A DNA stretch of 63,742 bases from Prevotella sp. (GTDB lineage: Bacteria > Bacteroidota > Bacteroidia > Bacteroidales > Bacteroidaceae), in NCBI GenBank assembly GCA_017471245.1, contig JAFUVB010000100.1, positions 1 to 63,742 on the forward strand, read 5' to 3'. Below are positions 28,001 to 36,874 of the stretch, piece after piece; the first letter of the stretch is position 1; every line of letters starts with the position of its first letter. The position numbers and the translations under genes are program-made. Under the pieces are notes generated by a model. It was not told the origin of the DNA. It was given only the letters and a program-made list of their open reading frames with translations, and searched no databases.

Positions 28001-28350
28001 ACGTTACGCGCTCCATGGTAACCGATTATTGGACAACTCCCGGACAGGAAGCCAAGAATCCCCGCATCACCAGCTCTACGTCGAGTGATGCCTACAGATA
28101 CTATTACAACTACTACACCATGTCGGATGCCGCCTACAGCAGCGGATCCTACATCAGGCTGAGCAACGTGAAGCTGTCTTATAACATTCCGAAAACAATT
28201 CTTAGGCCGATGGGCGTGAATGCCTTGCAGCTATACCTTCAGGCGAAGAACCTGTTTACGGTTTCTAATTACGATGGCTATAATCCCGAAACGGGCAATG
28301 CCCTGCCGCCACTCGTTTCATTCACCTTTGGTTTCAACTTAACATTTTAA
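25066..28350 (+). CDS. SusC/RagA-family TonB-dependent receptor with STN domain (locus 2)
   Basis: Outer-membrane transporter of 1094 aa. Signal peptide to about residue 24, STN domain (about 28-105, DVSYKNQTLESVTQDLRLKT), carboxypeptidase-regulatory-like domain (RGVVTDRNGEALPGAAVLVK), plug with DDVIIVGYGQQSRRNLTGSV and IVDGVPLN, and barrel ending FTFGFNLTF. VGYGQQSRRNLTGSV is the motif of the common SusC type, whereas loci 1 and 3 carry GYQTIS, so the substrate class probably differs. It lies 27 bp after the anti-sigma gene. Confidence 0.94.
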   Translation: MKRLLFILSVTLALTVALPLAADAQTYDVSYKNQTLESVTQDLRLKTGYAFVYKKDIEVGLPRISCTLKNATLEQLLNGVFSSIGLDYEIAKGKTVVLKLADRNVQSKGLRIRGVVTDRNGEALPGAAVLVKGKSTGAVTGADGQFFIEQKEENCVLEISYVGMKTQSVRVSSANNRFLNISLDTDENILDDVIIVGYGQQSRRNLTGSVAKVKGSTIESATQDAPILALQGNAAGVYITQGSGVPGGGLSQIIIRGFNSLGTTRDKSKPLYIVDGVPLNSNPQNPVSTTDTGLFGLPDALSFINPSDIESIDILKDADATAIYGTRGSNGVVLITTKKGKQGKVRVDLQLSSTAQWVGKRLDFLSTEEYLDLRRKAFETDKEMGFSTDANMNTTNFPDLLLWDQHKDYDWQDIVMGNTAWATDGKVNISGGNRNTSFLVSGSYYKSGTVTVGDDQYKRFTGHANVLHKSDDGKLTLEAGFTVSKLNMYADAATTAYSYLNTAPNTPPYDEDGKVYWIPNSTSFTAPLQMLNYTAENRADNLIANLTGSYKIWKELALKLTMGYEHSAGTQDILYERNYYNPFSTYYYNQGTYYSLNTSILNVEPQITYQTAILGGNANFLLGATYQKGETRYIYMTGVDYPSDMSLKNATAASRVSTHSNPVTQTKTASAFARFTYNYQSRYLLNAVARRDGSSRFGSNYRYGNFYSIGAGWLFSNEKFIRDVTGEWLSHGKLRISYGKTGNDNIADYAYITKYAYNGYPYEGHVGLAPSNLANEDLHWESTKKFDLGIELGFFDDRILLNVTRYRNRSTDLLTTLSTPAQTGFTSISTNQKATIDNKGVEVELNTHNIKSKDFNWSTSLNLTFPRNKLVDYPNLDASSYSNTYRIGESINIVRGYKYLGVNKENGLPEVEDVNGDGRFSSTDDYQTLGTRDPKFYGGLTNTINYKDFSLDFTFYFRKMDYQSGYLYLFYTPVGMMRNVTRSMVTDYWTTPGQEAKNPRITSSTSSDAYRYYYNYYTMSDAAYSSGSYIRLSNVKLSYNIPKTILRPMGVNALQLYLQAKNLFTVSNYDGYNPETGNALPPLVSFTFGFNLTF

Positions 28351-28371
28351 AATCAATAATACACTCGATAT

Positions 28372-29769
28372 ATGAAAAAGTCTTTGTTTTTATTAGTGCT
28401 CGCCGCTACAGTTCTTACAGCATGCGACAGCATTCTGGATATTGACGACCCGACGACCACCGTTTCCTCCAATCAGGTGTATAGCAGTACAGAGGGAATA
28501 CGTACAGCTGTGACCGGACTCTATACAGCAAATTTCCTGAACTATATGATGATTTATCAAAACCTGGACTACTATTACAGTTATTTCTCTGACGATCTAA
28601 AAGCTGCAAATTCAAATTTCAGTGAGTACTACCAGAGCAATTACAGTCCATCATCATCATTCATTCTCAACATCTGGCAGAATTCTTACAGAGCAATCTT
28701 TCACAGCAACGACTTCATAACTCGTATTGACGGAACGACACTCATTCCTGAAGCAGAGAGAAATCAATATGTGGGCGAGGCTCTTTGGTTCAGGGCTTTC
28801 TATTATTTAACCCTAATCAATACCTTCGGAGATGTTCCTCTTGTACTTACCACTGATGTGGGTACGAATGCAACTCTTCCAAGAACCCCGATAGCTGATA
28901 TCAACGCTCAAATAATTAAAGATTTGGAGCAGTCTATTGAGCTACAGGCAAATTCAACAAACCCAAAGACACGTATCACGCGTGATGCGTCAATCGCATT
29001 GCTGGCAAGAGCATATCTCTATCAGGAGCAGTGGCAAAAGGCATTGGAAACTGCCAATTTGCTGATTCCCAGTTCTGACGGAGGGCTTGGTGGGAACAAA
29101 TATGAATTGGAAACTCCAGAAAAGGTCTTCATCTCCAACAGCAAGGAACAGATTCTTCAAAACAACATGGAAGGATATTCGGGAACGGGAACATACAGAG
29201 GTTACACATTGGTGGGATCCTATCTCTTTATCCCCAGCACCGCAACAGTTAACTACTTTCTGAGTGACGAGCTGATTGCTGAATTTCAAAAAGTTCCAGA
29301 CGACCAACGATGGAAATGGATAGGAAGTTCTGTAAACAGTGGACAGACTTACTATTATCCTTACAAATATAAGAACAAAACGACTCCAAGCAGTGCCAAT
29401 GACTATGAATATCATTCTGTGTTGCGTTTGGCCGAACAATACCTCATACGCTCTGAGGCTAATGCTCAATTAAATAATATTCCAAACGCCGTGAGTGATA
29501 TCAACATCATTCGCAGGCGCGCAGGATTGGAACCGTTGTCTGCCAGTATCTCGCAAGCCGACTTGCTTAGGGCTATTGAGACAGAACGTCGGAAAGAGTT
29601 CTTTGCTGAGCAGGGGCACCGCTGGTTCGACATACGCCGCACCGGCAGGATTGATGCGGTGATGGAGGCCACAAGCTACAAGCTTTGGAATTCATACAAA
29701 TCTCTTTTGCCAATTCCACAGCAAGAAATCAATAGGAACAAGAACCTTACGCAAAACACGGGCTATTAA
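28372..29769 (+). CDS. SusD/RagB-family substrate-binding lipoprotein (locus 2)
   Basis: Lipoprotein of 465 aa with lipobox LTAC at about residue 18 followed by DSILDIDDPTT. SusD hallmarks are WFRAFYYLTLINTFGDVPLV in the N-terminal half, the TPR-like SIALLARAYLYQEQWQKALE, and near the end ERRKEFFAEQGHRWFDIRRTGR followed by LLPIPQQEINRNKNLTQNTGY. It pairs with the SusC protein 21 bp upstream. The purine/pyrimidine element begins a few bases after its stop. Confidence 0.94.
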   Translation: MKKSLFLLVLAATVLTACDSILDIDDPTTTVSSNQVYSSTEGIRTAVTGLYTANFLNYMMIYQNLDYYYSYFSDDLKAANSNFSEYYQSNYSPSSSFILNIWQNSYRAIFHSNDFITRIDGTTLIPEAERNQYVGEALWFRAFYYLTLINTFGDVPLVLTTDVGTNATLPRTPIADINAQIIKDLEQSIELQANSTNPKTRITRDASIALLARAYLYQEQWQKALETANLLIPSSDGGLGGNKYELETPEKVFISNSKEQILQNNMEGYSGTGTYRGYTLVGSYLFIPSTATVNYFLSDELIAEFQKVPDDQRWKWIGSSVNSGQTYYYPYKYKNKTTPSSANDYEYHSVLRLAEQYLIRSEANAQLNNIPNAVSDINIIRRRAGLEPLSASISQADLLRAIETERRKEFFAEQGHRWFDIRRTGRIDAVMEATSYKLWNSYKSLLPIPQQEINRNKNLTQNTGY

Positions 29770-29777
29770 GAAGATCT

Positions 29778-29978
29778 TTTAGTAGAGAGGCAAGAGGCAA
29801 CATTGAGAAGCAAGAGGCAAGAAGCAAGAAGCAAGAGATATGCACTGAGATACAGTGTTCTATACTAATGCCTATATCATGGTTCTATTCTCTTGCTTCT
29901 TGCCTCTTGCCTCTTGCTTCTCACCTCTCATCCTCTAAATACTCTCCTCCACTTCTAAAAATAATTAAATTAATTGTG
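29778..29978. repeat. Purine-arm/core/pyrimidine-arm element, copy 2
   Basis: Left arm of GCAAGAA/GCAAGAG units, 58-bp core (29835-29892), CT-rich right arm, and a 54-bp right flank (29925-29978) identical to 21710-21763. The core is inverted relative to copy 1. With copy 1 it brackets the whole of locus 2. A transcript across it would form a long GA/CU stem. Confidence 0.85.
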
Positions 29979-30007
29979 TTTTCATTGCTTGATAATAGTA
30001 TTATCAT

Positions 30008-30015
30008 TATATTTG
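30008..30015 (+). promoter_or_regulatory. -7 promoter box of sigma factor 3
   Basis: TATATTTG matches TAnnTTTG, 40 bp upstream of ATG 30056. Confidence 0.7.
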
Positions 30016-30055
30016 CATGTTTTTTAACAATCAGAAAAAGATTCTGTGAGCCACA

Positions 30056-30616
30056 ATGACAGAGAGTAGAAACCATGCGCAGGAGTTTGAGAGAGTCTAC
30101 CGTGAATACTATTCACGGCTCTACTACTTTGCGTATGATTTTGTGGAAGACACGGAACAGAGCAAAGACATTGTCAGCGAGGTGTTTGAAACCATCTGGA
30201 ACAACTGGGAGCAGATGGATATGCAGCGCATTGGCAGCTACCTGTTCGTGAGCGTGAAGAACAAATGCATCAACCACCTTCGCAGAAACCGCCATACTGA
30301 CAGCTACGAGGATTTTCTCAATACGATAGCCGACGAAGACCCGCAATACTGGACGGAGATGGACGAGATGCTCAGGGAGGTGATGCGGGTTATCGACACG
30401 CTGCCTCCCAAGACCCGCCGCGTGTTTGAGGAGTGCTATTTCAACAACCACACCTATAAAGAAGCGGCAGAGATTATCGGCATTACGCCAAGCGGCATCA
30501 AGAAACATATCGTGACGGGACTTGCTGCCCTGCGCGATCATTTCCGGATAAAGAAAAAAGATAAAAATACTAAATTTAGTACCCTGCTCACCTTCTTGGG
30601 TGTACTATTTATATAG
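30056..30616 (+). CDS. ECF RNA polymerase sigma factor (locus 3)
   Basis: ECF sigma-70 protein of 186 aa: region 2 (YYFAYDFVEDTEQSKDIVSEVFETIWNNW, about 22-50, with SYLFVSVKNKCINHLR) and region 4 (YKEAAEIIGITPSGIKKHIVTGLAALRDHF, about 139-168). The C-terminus is hydrophobic (STLLTFLGVLFI). It precedes a FecR-like gene, SusC, SusD and a DsbD-alpha protein. The 44-codon fragment at 9070 resembles its N-terminus. Confidence 0.93.
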   Translation: MTESRNHAQEFERVYREYYSRLYYFAYDFVEDTEQSKDIVSEVFETIWNNWEQMDMQRIGSYLFVSVKNKCINHLRRNRHTDSYEDFLNTIADEDPQYWTEMDEMLREVMRVIDTLPPKTRRVFEECYFNNHTYKEAAEIIGITPSGIKKHIVTGLAALRDHFRIKKKDKNTKFSTLLTFLGVLFI

Positions 30617-30635
30617 TTCATAATTCATAGTTAAA

Positions 30636-30691
30636 GAGTTCATACTTAAGAATCATATTTAAAGAGTTCATAGTTAAGAATCATATTTAAA
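30636..30691 (+). repeat. Two 28-bp tandem repeats between sigma 3 and its anti-sigma gene
   Basis: Units 30636-30663 and 30664-30691 differ at one position (GAGTTCATAsTTAAGAATC then ATATTTAAA). A partial third unit precedes them. The second ends just before ATG 30694, so it supplies the A-rich initiation region. Confidence 0.85.
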
Positions 30692-30693
30692 GA

Positions 30694-31767
30694 ATGAAGA
30701 ATGAGGAATTAGACATATTGGATGCCGACGGCTTGGAGCAGCAGCTGCCATCTGATCATGAAGCACTGACCATCAAGCGCGCGCTCCGGCGCAAGCATAT
30801 CCCTTCGCCGGATGTAGATCAGGAATGGGAGTTATTTGCCGCCTCGCATGCCGCATCCTCACACCCCGCCAGTCAAAGAAAAGCACACATCGTTGGGTTC
30901 CTGCTCGGTGTGGCTGCCACCATTGCCGCCATGCTGGTGGTCTATCCCTTCGTGAAGTCTTCGCTCGTTGAGCAGTCGCCTTACGAGGGGGTGCAGATAT
31001 TCAGTGCCAACGATAATCCCACAGAGGTGATGCTGGCACAGAACGAAGACAAGCCGGAAGCCGTGAAAGACAACACCCTGGTGTTCGGCAAGGCGGCTGA
31101 GCAGACATCCGAGAGTGTAAAGGCAAAGATGCTCACCCTCACCACTCCCCGCGGCAAAGACTATCACCTGACACTCGCCGACGGCACCAAGGTATGGATG
31201 AACGCCGAGAGCAAACTGGAGTTTCCGGAAACATTCAAGGGCAATACCCGCGAGGTGATCCTCCACGGTGAAGCCTATTTCGAAGTGGCAAAGGATGCCA
31301 AGCATCCGTTCATCGTGAAGACCGACTACTTTCAGACCCGAGTGCTCGGCACATCGTTTAATATCCGTGCCTACTCCGAGCGCGATGCCAATGTGGTGCT
31401 TGTAGACGGCAGCGTATCGCTCATGCTCAACAAGAACAACAGCGAGGCCATTACGCTTGCTCCTAACCAGCAGGCCATCCTCAATGCGAAACGCTCAACG
31501 CTGAATATCAAAGAGGTGGACACCTACCCCTATACCCAATGGCGCGACGGATTCTTCTATTTCGACGATACCCCCATGATAGAGATTATGCAGGAGCTGG
31601 GGCGCTGGTATAACGTGAACATCATCTTCGAGGAAGCCAAGTATATGAACACCCACCTCCACTTCGTTGCCGAGCGCAGCCTGCCCCTGTCTGCAATCAT
31701 CAGAAACATCAACGACCTCGGCATCGTGAACGTGGAAATGCAGAAAGACGCCGTTATTGTTAATTAA
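30694..31767 (+). CDS. FecR-like anti-sigma factor (locus 3)
   Basis: Anti-sigma protein of 357 aa. N-terminal cytoplasmic part, one transmembrane helix (IVGFLLGVAATIAAMLVVYPF, about 66-86), then the periplasmic FecR domain (LTTPRGKDYHLTLADGTKVWM, LHGEAYFEVAKDAKHPF, VLGTSFNIRAYSE) and a DUF4974-like C-terminus (FDDTPMIEIMQELGRWYNVNI). Its start follows directly on the 28-bp tandem repeats. Confidence 0.93.
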   Translation: MKNEELDILDADGLEQQLPSDHEALTIKRALRRKHIPSPDVDQEWELFAASHAASSHPASQRKAHIVGFLLGVAATIAAMLVVYPFVKSSLVEQSPYEGVQIFSANDNPTEVMLAQNEDKPEAVKDNTLVFGKAAEQTSESVKAKMLTLTTPRGKDYHLTLADGTKVWMNAESKLEFPETFKGNTREVILHGEAYFEVAKDAKHPFIVKTDYFQTRVLGTSFNIRAYSERDANVVLVDGSVSLMLNKNNSEAITLAPNQQAILNAKRSTLNIKEVDTYPYTQWRDGFFYFDDTPMIEIMQELGRWYNVNIIFEEAKYMNTHLHFVAERSLPLSAIIRNINDLGIVNVEMQKDAVIVN

Positions 31768-31847
31768 TGTTTAATTAGTACCTTGTACCTTCTTTCTTGT
31801 GTACTATAGTTAGAATTATCATTTATTAACTATTAACACCAAGAATC

Positions 31848-34800
31848 ATGAAGAAAGAAAAGGCTCTGTTTGCATGCCTTTGTTTCGCCTTGTTGCTTCT
31901 GACGGCTCCCGCCCATGCACAGGACAAGGGAAACAAAGTGACATTGTCGTGTAAAGACACGCCACTGCCCGCTGCCCTGAGAAGCGTGGAACAACAGTCG
32001 GGCTATTACAAAATCAACTACAACCAAGACGATGCCCGCAGGTACAAGGTTACCGCCAACATCAAGGATGCTTCCGCCGAAGATGCCGTCAAGCGAATCA
32101 TCAGCGGACTGCCTTTCGCTGTTTCAGTGAAAGACCGCTACATCCAAATCCGCCGCACACAGCAGCTGGCAGATGCTCCTGCCAAGAAGAACACGGTGCA
32201 CGGTAAGATCTACGACGCACAGGGCGAGCCTCTGATAGGTGTGACCGTGCAGGTGGAGGGAACCAACAAGGGAACCGTGACCGACTACGACGGCAACTTC
32301 GCGCTTGAAGGAGTGAGTGAGGGCGAACTCATCACCTATTCTTATATAGGCAAGCAGTCGCTCAAGCGCAAGGCTTCCTATAAACCCGTGGTGATTATCT
32401 TGGAAGATGAGTCGTTCATGGTTGACGATGTGGTGGTGACTGGTTATCAGACCATCTCGAAGGAACGCACGACAGGCGCCTTTAACAAGATTGATGCCAA
32501 TACCCTTAACGAGCGCCCCACATCCGACCTGTCTTCTGCCTTACAAGGATTGGTGGCAGGTATGCAGGCAACAGAAAATGAAGACGGAAGCGTCGCATTC
32601 AGGATACGCGGACAAAGCACACTCTATGCCGATGCCAGTCCGCTGGTGGTTGTTGACGGATTCCCCATCGAGGGCGATTTCTCAAGTATCAACCCTAACG
32701 ACGTGGAAAGTGTCACTATACTTAAAGATGCGTCTGCCGCCTCTATCTGGGGAGCGCGCTCTGCCAACGGTGTGATTGTGGTTACGACCAAGAAAGCACA
32801 TGACAAGAAACTGACCATTGGAGGAAAAGCATTTTGGCGCATACAGACCAATCCAGACCTTGACTACATACTCAATCAGGCAGACAGCAGGTCGACAGTT
32901 GACTATGAGATACGTGCCATGGAAAACGGATGGGATATGGGAAGTTCATACGCACCAAGTGTCAGCAACCTTTACGGCACACCACTCTCATTGGCACAAC
33001 AGTATTATTTTTCCAACAAATATTACGGAATGTCTGAGGCTGAGATGAAGGCTGGTCTTGAGGCTCTCCGAAACACGAGCAACCGGCAACAGCTGAAAGA
33101 CTACCTGATGCAGACTGCCTTGCTGCAACAGTACAACGTGAGTGTTTCAGGGGGAAGCGACAAGATCTCCAACTATCTTTCTTTGATGTATGAAAAGAAC
33201 GACGAAAGAACCATCAAGCGCGGATACAACCGTTTTATGTTGAACTACAACAACGAGTACCGCATCAACAACATATTCACAGCCTCAGCTGCTGCTACCT
33301 TACAGAAGCGCTCACAGGATTTCTCCGGAGTGACACTGCAGGAATTTACCAATCTGTCACCATACGAGCTCCTGCTGAACAGCGACGGCAGCTATGTTGA
33401 TCAGGCATACGAATATAATAACTTTGAACTTGATAAGATTGACCGCTCATCGTTCCCTTACGAGAATTTCCGCTATAATATGTTACAAGAGGTAAGGAAC
33501 AGGGCGTATAAGACCACGACATCAAACTATCGGGTACAGCTGGGACTCAACGCAAAGATTCTCAAAGGACTGACATACGACATTAAGTATCAGTATGAGC
33601 GACATGAGTATGACACCAATCAATACGATAATGAGGAGACATACTATACCCGTGGTTTGGTTAACTTCTTCAGCACTTTCGACACTTCCAGTTTAAAGGC
33701 AACCAAGAGCTATCTGCCGACAGGTGGAATCAAACGCTCAAGCAGTTCCGTAAACTACAACGACGTGCTGCGTAATCAATTGAGCTACGACCAGATTTTC
33801 GGTAAACACGACATCACTGCCATCGCCGGTATTGAAATGAGTCGGTATGTGATACGGGAAACTATCTATCCTACGGTTTACGGATACTCTGAAACAACCA
33901 ATACTTCAGTGATTCCTTATTACGGACAGAGCGATAACATTGGCAATATTGTAAACTATTCCGCTAATAACGCTACTTACTTCAACTCACTTGCCACTAC
34001 CTATGCCGACCGTGAGGATCGTTATATTTCTTACTATGGCAATGCGGCATACATGTATGATGAACGCTATGGCGCCACCTTCAGCATTCGCTCTGACGGT
34101 TCGAACTTCGTTTCAAAAAATACCTCTCTGCGCTGGTCGCCGATGTGGTCGGTAGGATTAAAATGGAATGCGCACAAGGAGTCTTTTCTGAAATCGGCAG
34201 AATGGATTAACCGACTGAGTCTGCGTGCCACATACGGATTGAACGGAAACGCCGAAAAGTCAACCTCCACGGAGACCTTGATCAGTGCCTCGACAAGCTC
34301 CGTCACTCATGGCACAGTAGCCAGCGTGGTTAGTTATGGCAATCCGCTGTTAAAATGGGAGCGGACAAAGACATTCAATGTGGGTGTCGACTTCTCCTTC
34401 TTCCGTAATGTTCTCAGCGGAAAGGTGGATGTATACAACCGCAAGTCATTCGATGTCATCGGAAACGTGGTCATCCCGAGTGTTTATGGTACTTCCTCGC
34501 AGCGGTTCAACAATGCGGAAATATCCAACAAGGGTATAGAGACAGAATTGACCGGTAATTTCAAGATTCCATCCCTTGGATTAGGAATCAAGTCAACCGT
34601 GACATATTCATATAACAAAAACAAGATTGAGAAGCTCTACAACCCGTCCTTATACAGTTATCAATTGGTTTTGCCGACAACATTCGTAGAGGGTCGGTCA
34701 ATCGGCGGTATCTACTCGTATGAGTTTGCTGAAACGGTTGATGGCGTACCCTATGTGAAGGGTGTTAACGGAGAACCTTCATCCATGAACGTTCTGACAC

Positions 34801-35333
34801 TGCATAACAATACCATCGGTCTGGACATCTTGGATTACAGTGGAACCACAATACCCCCACATGCATTAGGCTGGAACACACAATTATCATGGAAAGGACT
34901 GCATCTTTCCGTATTCCTGACGGGCAATTTCGGAGCTGTCTTCCGTGCCCCAATGACATACATTCCGCCTGTAACATCGAAAGTATTCGTCAGCAAGCAA
35001 ATAGAATTATATGAGGTTAGCGACGGCACGTTATATCCTACTTGGCCCAACGCCAACGAGGTTAATATGTACAGATGGGATCGCTATATTCCAAACCTCA
35101 GCTATTTCGTGGAAAGTGCTGATTTCATCAAATTGAAAGAAATCGACCTCTCATGGAATGTTCCGAGAAGATGGTTGAACAAACTACATGTGCAGGATAT
35201 GTCTCTCTTTGTGCAAGCACGTGACTTAGGCGTTGTATGGGCAGCCAACCAGTATGGATACGATCCTGAATGGTTGCCTGGTACAAATCGACCTTCAACA
35301 AGTGTTACGCTGGGTGTCAATATTCATTTTTGA
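31848..35333 (+). CDS. SusC/RagA-family TonB-dependent receptor with STN domain (locus 3)
   Basis: Outer-membrane transporter of 1161 aa: signal peptide (to about 25, APAHAQ), STN domain (about 28-100, VTLSCKDTPLPAALRSVEQQ), carboxypeptidase-regulatory-like domain (HGKIYDAQGEPLIGVTVQVEG), plug with DDVVVTGYQTISKERTTGAF and VVVDGFPIEG, barrel ending VTLGVNIHF. It shares the GYQTIS subgroup motif with locus 1. This subgroup, as I recall, is often found with thioredoxin-like or protease genes rather than glycoside hydrolases; no CAZyme accompanies it here. Substrate unknown. Confidence 0.93.
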   Translation: MKKEKALFACLCFALLLLTAPAHAQDKGNKVTLSCKDTPLPAALRSVEQQSGYYKINYNQDDARRYKVTANIKDASAEDAVKRIISGLPFAVSVKDRYIQIRRTQQLADAPAKKNTVHGKIYDAQGEPLIGVTVQVEGTNKGTVTDYDGNFALEGVSEGELITYSYIGKQSLKRKASYKPVVIILEDESFMVDDVVVTGYQTISKERTTGAFNKIDANTLNERPTSDLSSALQGLVAGMQATENEDGSVAFRIRGQSTLYADASPLVVVDGFPIEGDFSSINPNDVESVTILKDASAASIWGARSANGVIVVTTKKAHDKKLTIGGKAFWRIQTNPDLDYILNQADSRSTVDYEIRAMENGWDMGSSYAPSVSNLYGTPLSLAQQYYFSNKYYGMSEAEMKAGLEALRNTSNRQQLKDYLMQTALLQQYNVSVSGGSDKISNYLSLMYEKNDERTIKRGYNRFMLNYNNEYRINNIFTASAAATLQKRSQDFSGVTLQEFTNLSPYELLLNSDGSYVDQAYEYNNFELDKIDRSSFPYENFRYNMLQEVRNRAYKTTTSNYRVQLGLNAKILKGLTYDIKYQYERHEYDTNQYDNEETYYTRGLVNFFSTFDTSSLKATKSYLPTGGIKRSSSSVNYNDVLRNQLSYDQIFGKHDITAIAGIEMSRYVIRETIYPTVYGYSETTNTSVIPYYGQSDNIGNIVNYSANNATYFNSLATTYADREDRYISYYGNAAYMYDERYGATFSIRSDGSNFVSKNTSLRWSPMWSVGLKWNAHKESFLKSAEWINRLSLRATYGLNGNAEKSTSTETLISASTSSVTHGTVASVVSYGNPLLKWERTKTFNVGVDFSFFRNVLSGKVDVYNRKSFDVIGNVVIPSVYGTSSQRFNNAEISNKGIETELTGNFKIPSLGLGIKSTVTYSYNKNKIEKLYNPSLYSYQLVLPTTFVEGRSIGGIYSYEFAETVDGVPYVKGVNGEPSSMNVLTLHNNTIGLDILDYSGTTIPPHALGWNTQLSWKGLHLSVFLTGNFGAVFRAPMTYIPPVTSKVFVSKQIELYEVSDGTLYPTWPNANEVNMYRWDRYIPNLSYFVESADFIKLKEIDLSWNVPRRWLNKLHVQDMSLFVQARDLGVVWAANQYGYDPEWLPGTNRPSTSVTLGVNIHF

Positions 35334-35357
35334 TAATTAAATAAAAAGAGAACAATT

Positions 35358-36842
35358 ATGAAAGAAAACAAAATAATCACCATCTTACTGATTGTGACAA
35401 TGGCATTATTCCAGATGTCGTGCAGCGACTACCTGGATAAGAATCCTTCCAAATCGAGCAATGCACCCATTTCGAATGCAGACCAGCTCTTTGCGCTGTT
35501 GGACTATGTAAGCAACACCTACGAGACCAATATGGCAGCCGTTTACACAACTGATGACTGTGGATTGTCAATGGGATTGTTGGACGCTTTCCGCACTGCT
35601 GTGAATTACGCAGATTATTACACATTCCACCACGAAGGACTGGCAGCCTTGGCGACCGATGCTCTTTGGTCGGGAGAGTATAAGAAAATATATACTGCTA
35701 ATACCATCATAGCCTCGGCAGGAGATGTTGACAACCAGACCTTGGCAAAAGAGGCACTGGCAAATGCATACTTCACCAGGGCATGGTCTTACTTTACACT
35801 CACACAGTATTACTGTCTGCCATACTGCGATGCCAATAAGCAGACGACGGGACTGCCGCTCAGGAAAAGTACCGATTTTGAGGAGGATGTGAGCAGAGCT
35901 ACACTTGAGGAGACCTTTGCATTCATCTTGGATGACCTGAAGAAAGCGGAGGAGGTGTCGTTGAACTCACCAGACCCTGATAGACGATGGAGAGCCAGCA
36001 AATGTGCCGTCAACGCTTTCTATGCCCGACTGAATCTTGTCATGGGCAACTATCAGGAAGCGTTGACCTATGCCAACAATGCTTTAGGTTCAGCTCCCGC
36101 ACTGTTCGACTACAACAGTTTCGCCCAAGGGAATACCGCCTCTTATGCCGCCACGGCTGTCTTGCCTGCACAAACCCTGTATTACTGCGAGACAAACCAA
36201 TGGTCAGAGAGCAAATTCCTTTACTTCCCGGAGTATATCTTCACCCGTTTCGCCTACTGCAGATATCAGTGGATGATTCCGTCGGCAGAACTGGTATCGA
36301 TATATGATCAGGAAAACGACATGCGTTTCAAATGGTTCATGATTCCTCACAGCAACCGTCGTTTCAACTGTGCTTACGATGAATACCGATACGATCAGTT
36401 CTACGATGGCCGATATGCTTTCACAGGTTTGTCCACTGCTGAGCTGATGCTTATCAAGGCAGAATGTGAGGTGCGCACAGGCAACTGGCAACAGGGCATC
36501 CGTGATCTTGATGCATTAAGGGCTAAGCGATATCTTACAGGAGCGGAAAGCGCGCTCACTGCCACGTCACAACAAGACGCTCTGAAAAAAGTATTGGAGG
36601 AACGCCGCAGGGAAATGCCATTCACACAACGTATGACAGATATTAAACGGTTTGCCGTCAACGAAACCAGTGAAGATGACGTAACCATCACCCGTGATTT
36701 TTACGAGATGACACTGAGCGGTGCTAACACATCTGTTGTTAAACATTTTTCAGTTGGTGGCAACGATGTTAATCTGCTGCTACCCATCACTGATATTGAG
36801 ATCAATGCCAGCCAAGGAAGAATACAGCAGAACCCGTATTAA
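35358..36842 (+). CDS. SusD/RagB-family substrate-binding lipoprotein (locus 3)
   Basis: Lipoprotein of 494 aa with lipobox MSC at about residue 22 followed by SDYLDKNPSK. TPR-like segments (AKEALANAYFTRAWSYFTLTQYY, KCAVNAFYARLNLVMGNYQEAL) and a C-terminal EERRREMPFTQRMTDIKRFAV with the closing LLLPITDIEINASQGRIQQNPY are typical of SusD proteins. It follows the SusC gene by 24 bp and precedes the DsbD-alpha protein by 32 bp. Confidence 0.93.
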   Translation: MKENKIITILLIVTMALFQMSCSDYLDKNPSKSSNAPISNADQLFALLDYVSNTYETNMAAVYTTDDCGLSMGLLDAFRTAVNYADYYTFHHEGLAALATDALWSGEYKKIYTANTIIASAGDVDNQTLAKEALANAYFTRAWSYFTLTQYYCLPYCDANKQTTGLPLRKSTDFEEDVSRATLEETFAFILDDLKKAEEVSLNSPDPDRRWRASKCAVNAFYARLNLVMGNYQEALTYANNALGSAPALFDYNSFAQGNTASYAATAVLPAQTLYYCETNQWSESKFLYFPEYIFTRFAYCRYQWMIPSAELVSIYDQENDMRFKWFMIPHSNRRFNCAYDEYRYDQFYDGRYAFTGLSTAELMLIKAECEVRTGNWQQGIRDLDALRAKRYLTGAESALTATSQQDALKKVLEERRREMPFTQRMTDIKRFAVNETSEDDVTITRDFYEMTLSGANTSVVKHFSVGGNDVNLLLPITDIEINASQGRIQQNPY

Positions 36843-36874
36843 TCCGAAACCAGAAGCATTAATCCAGATGAAAC

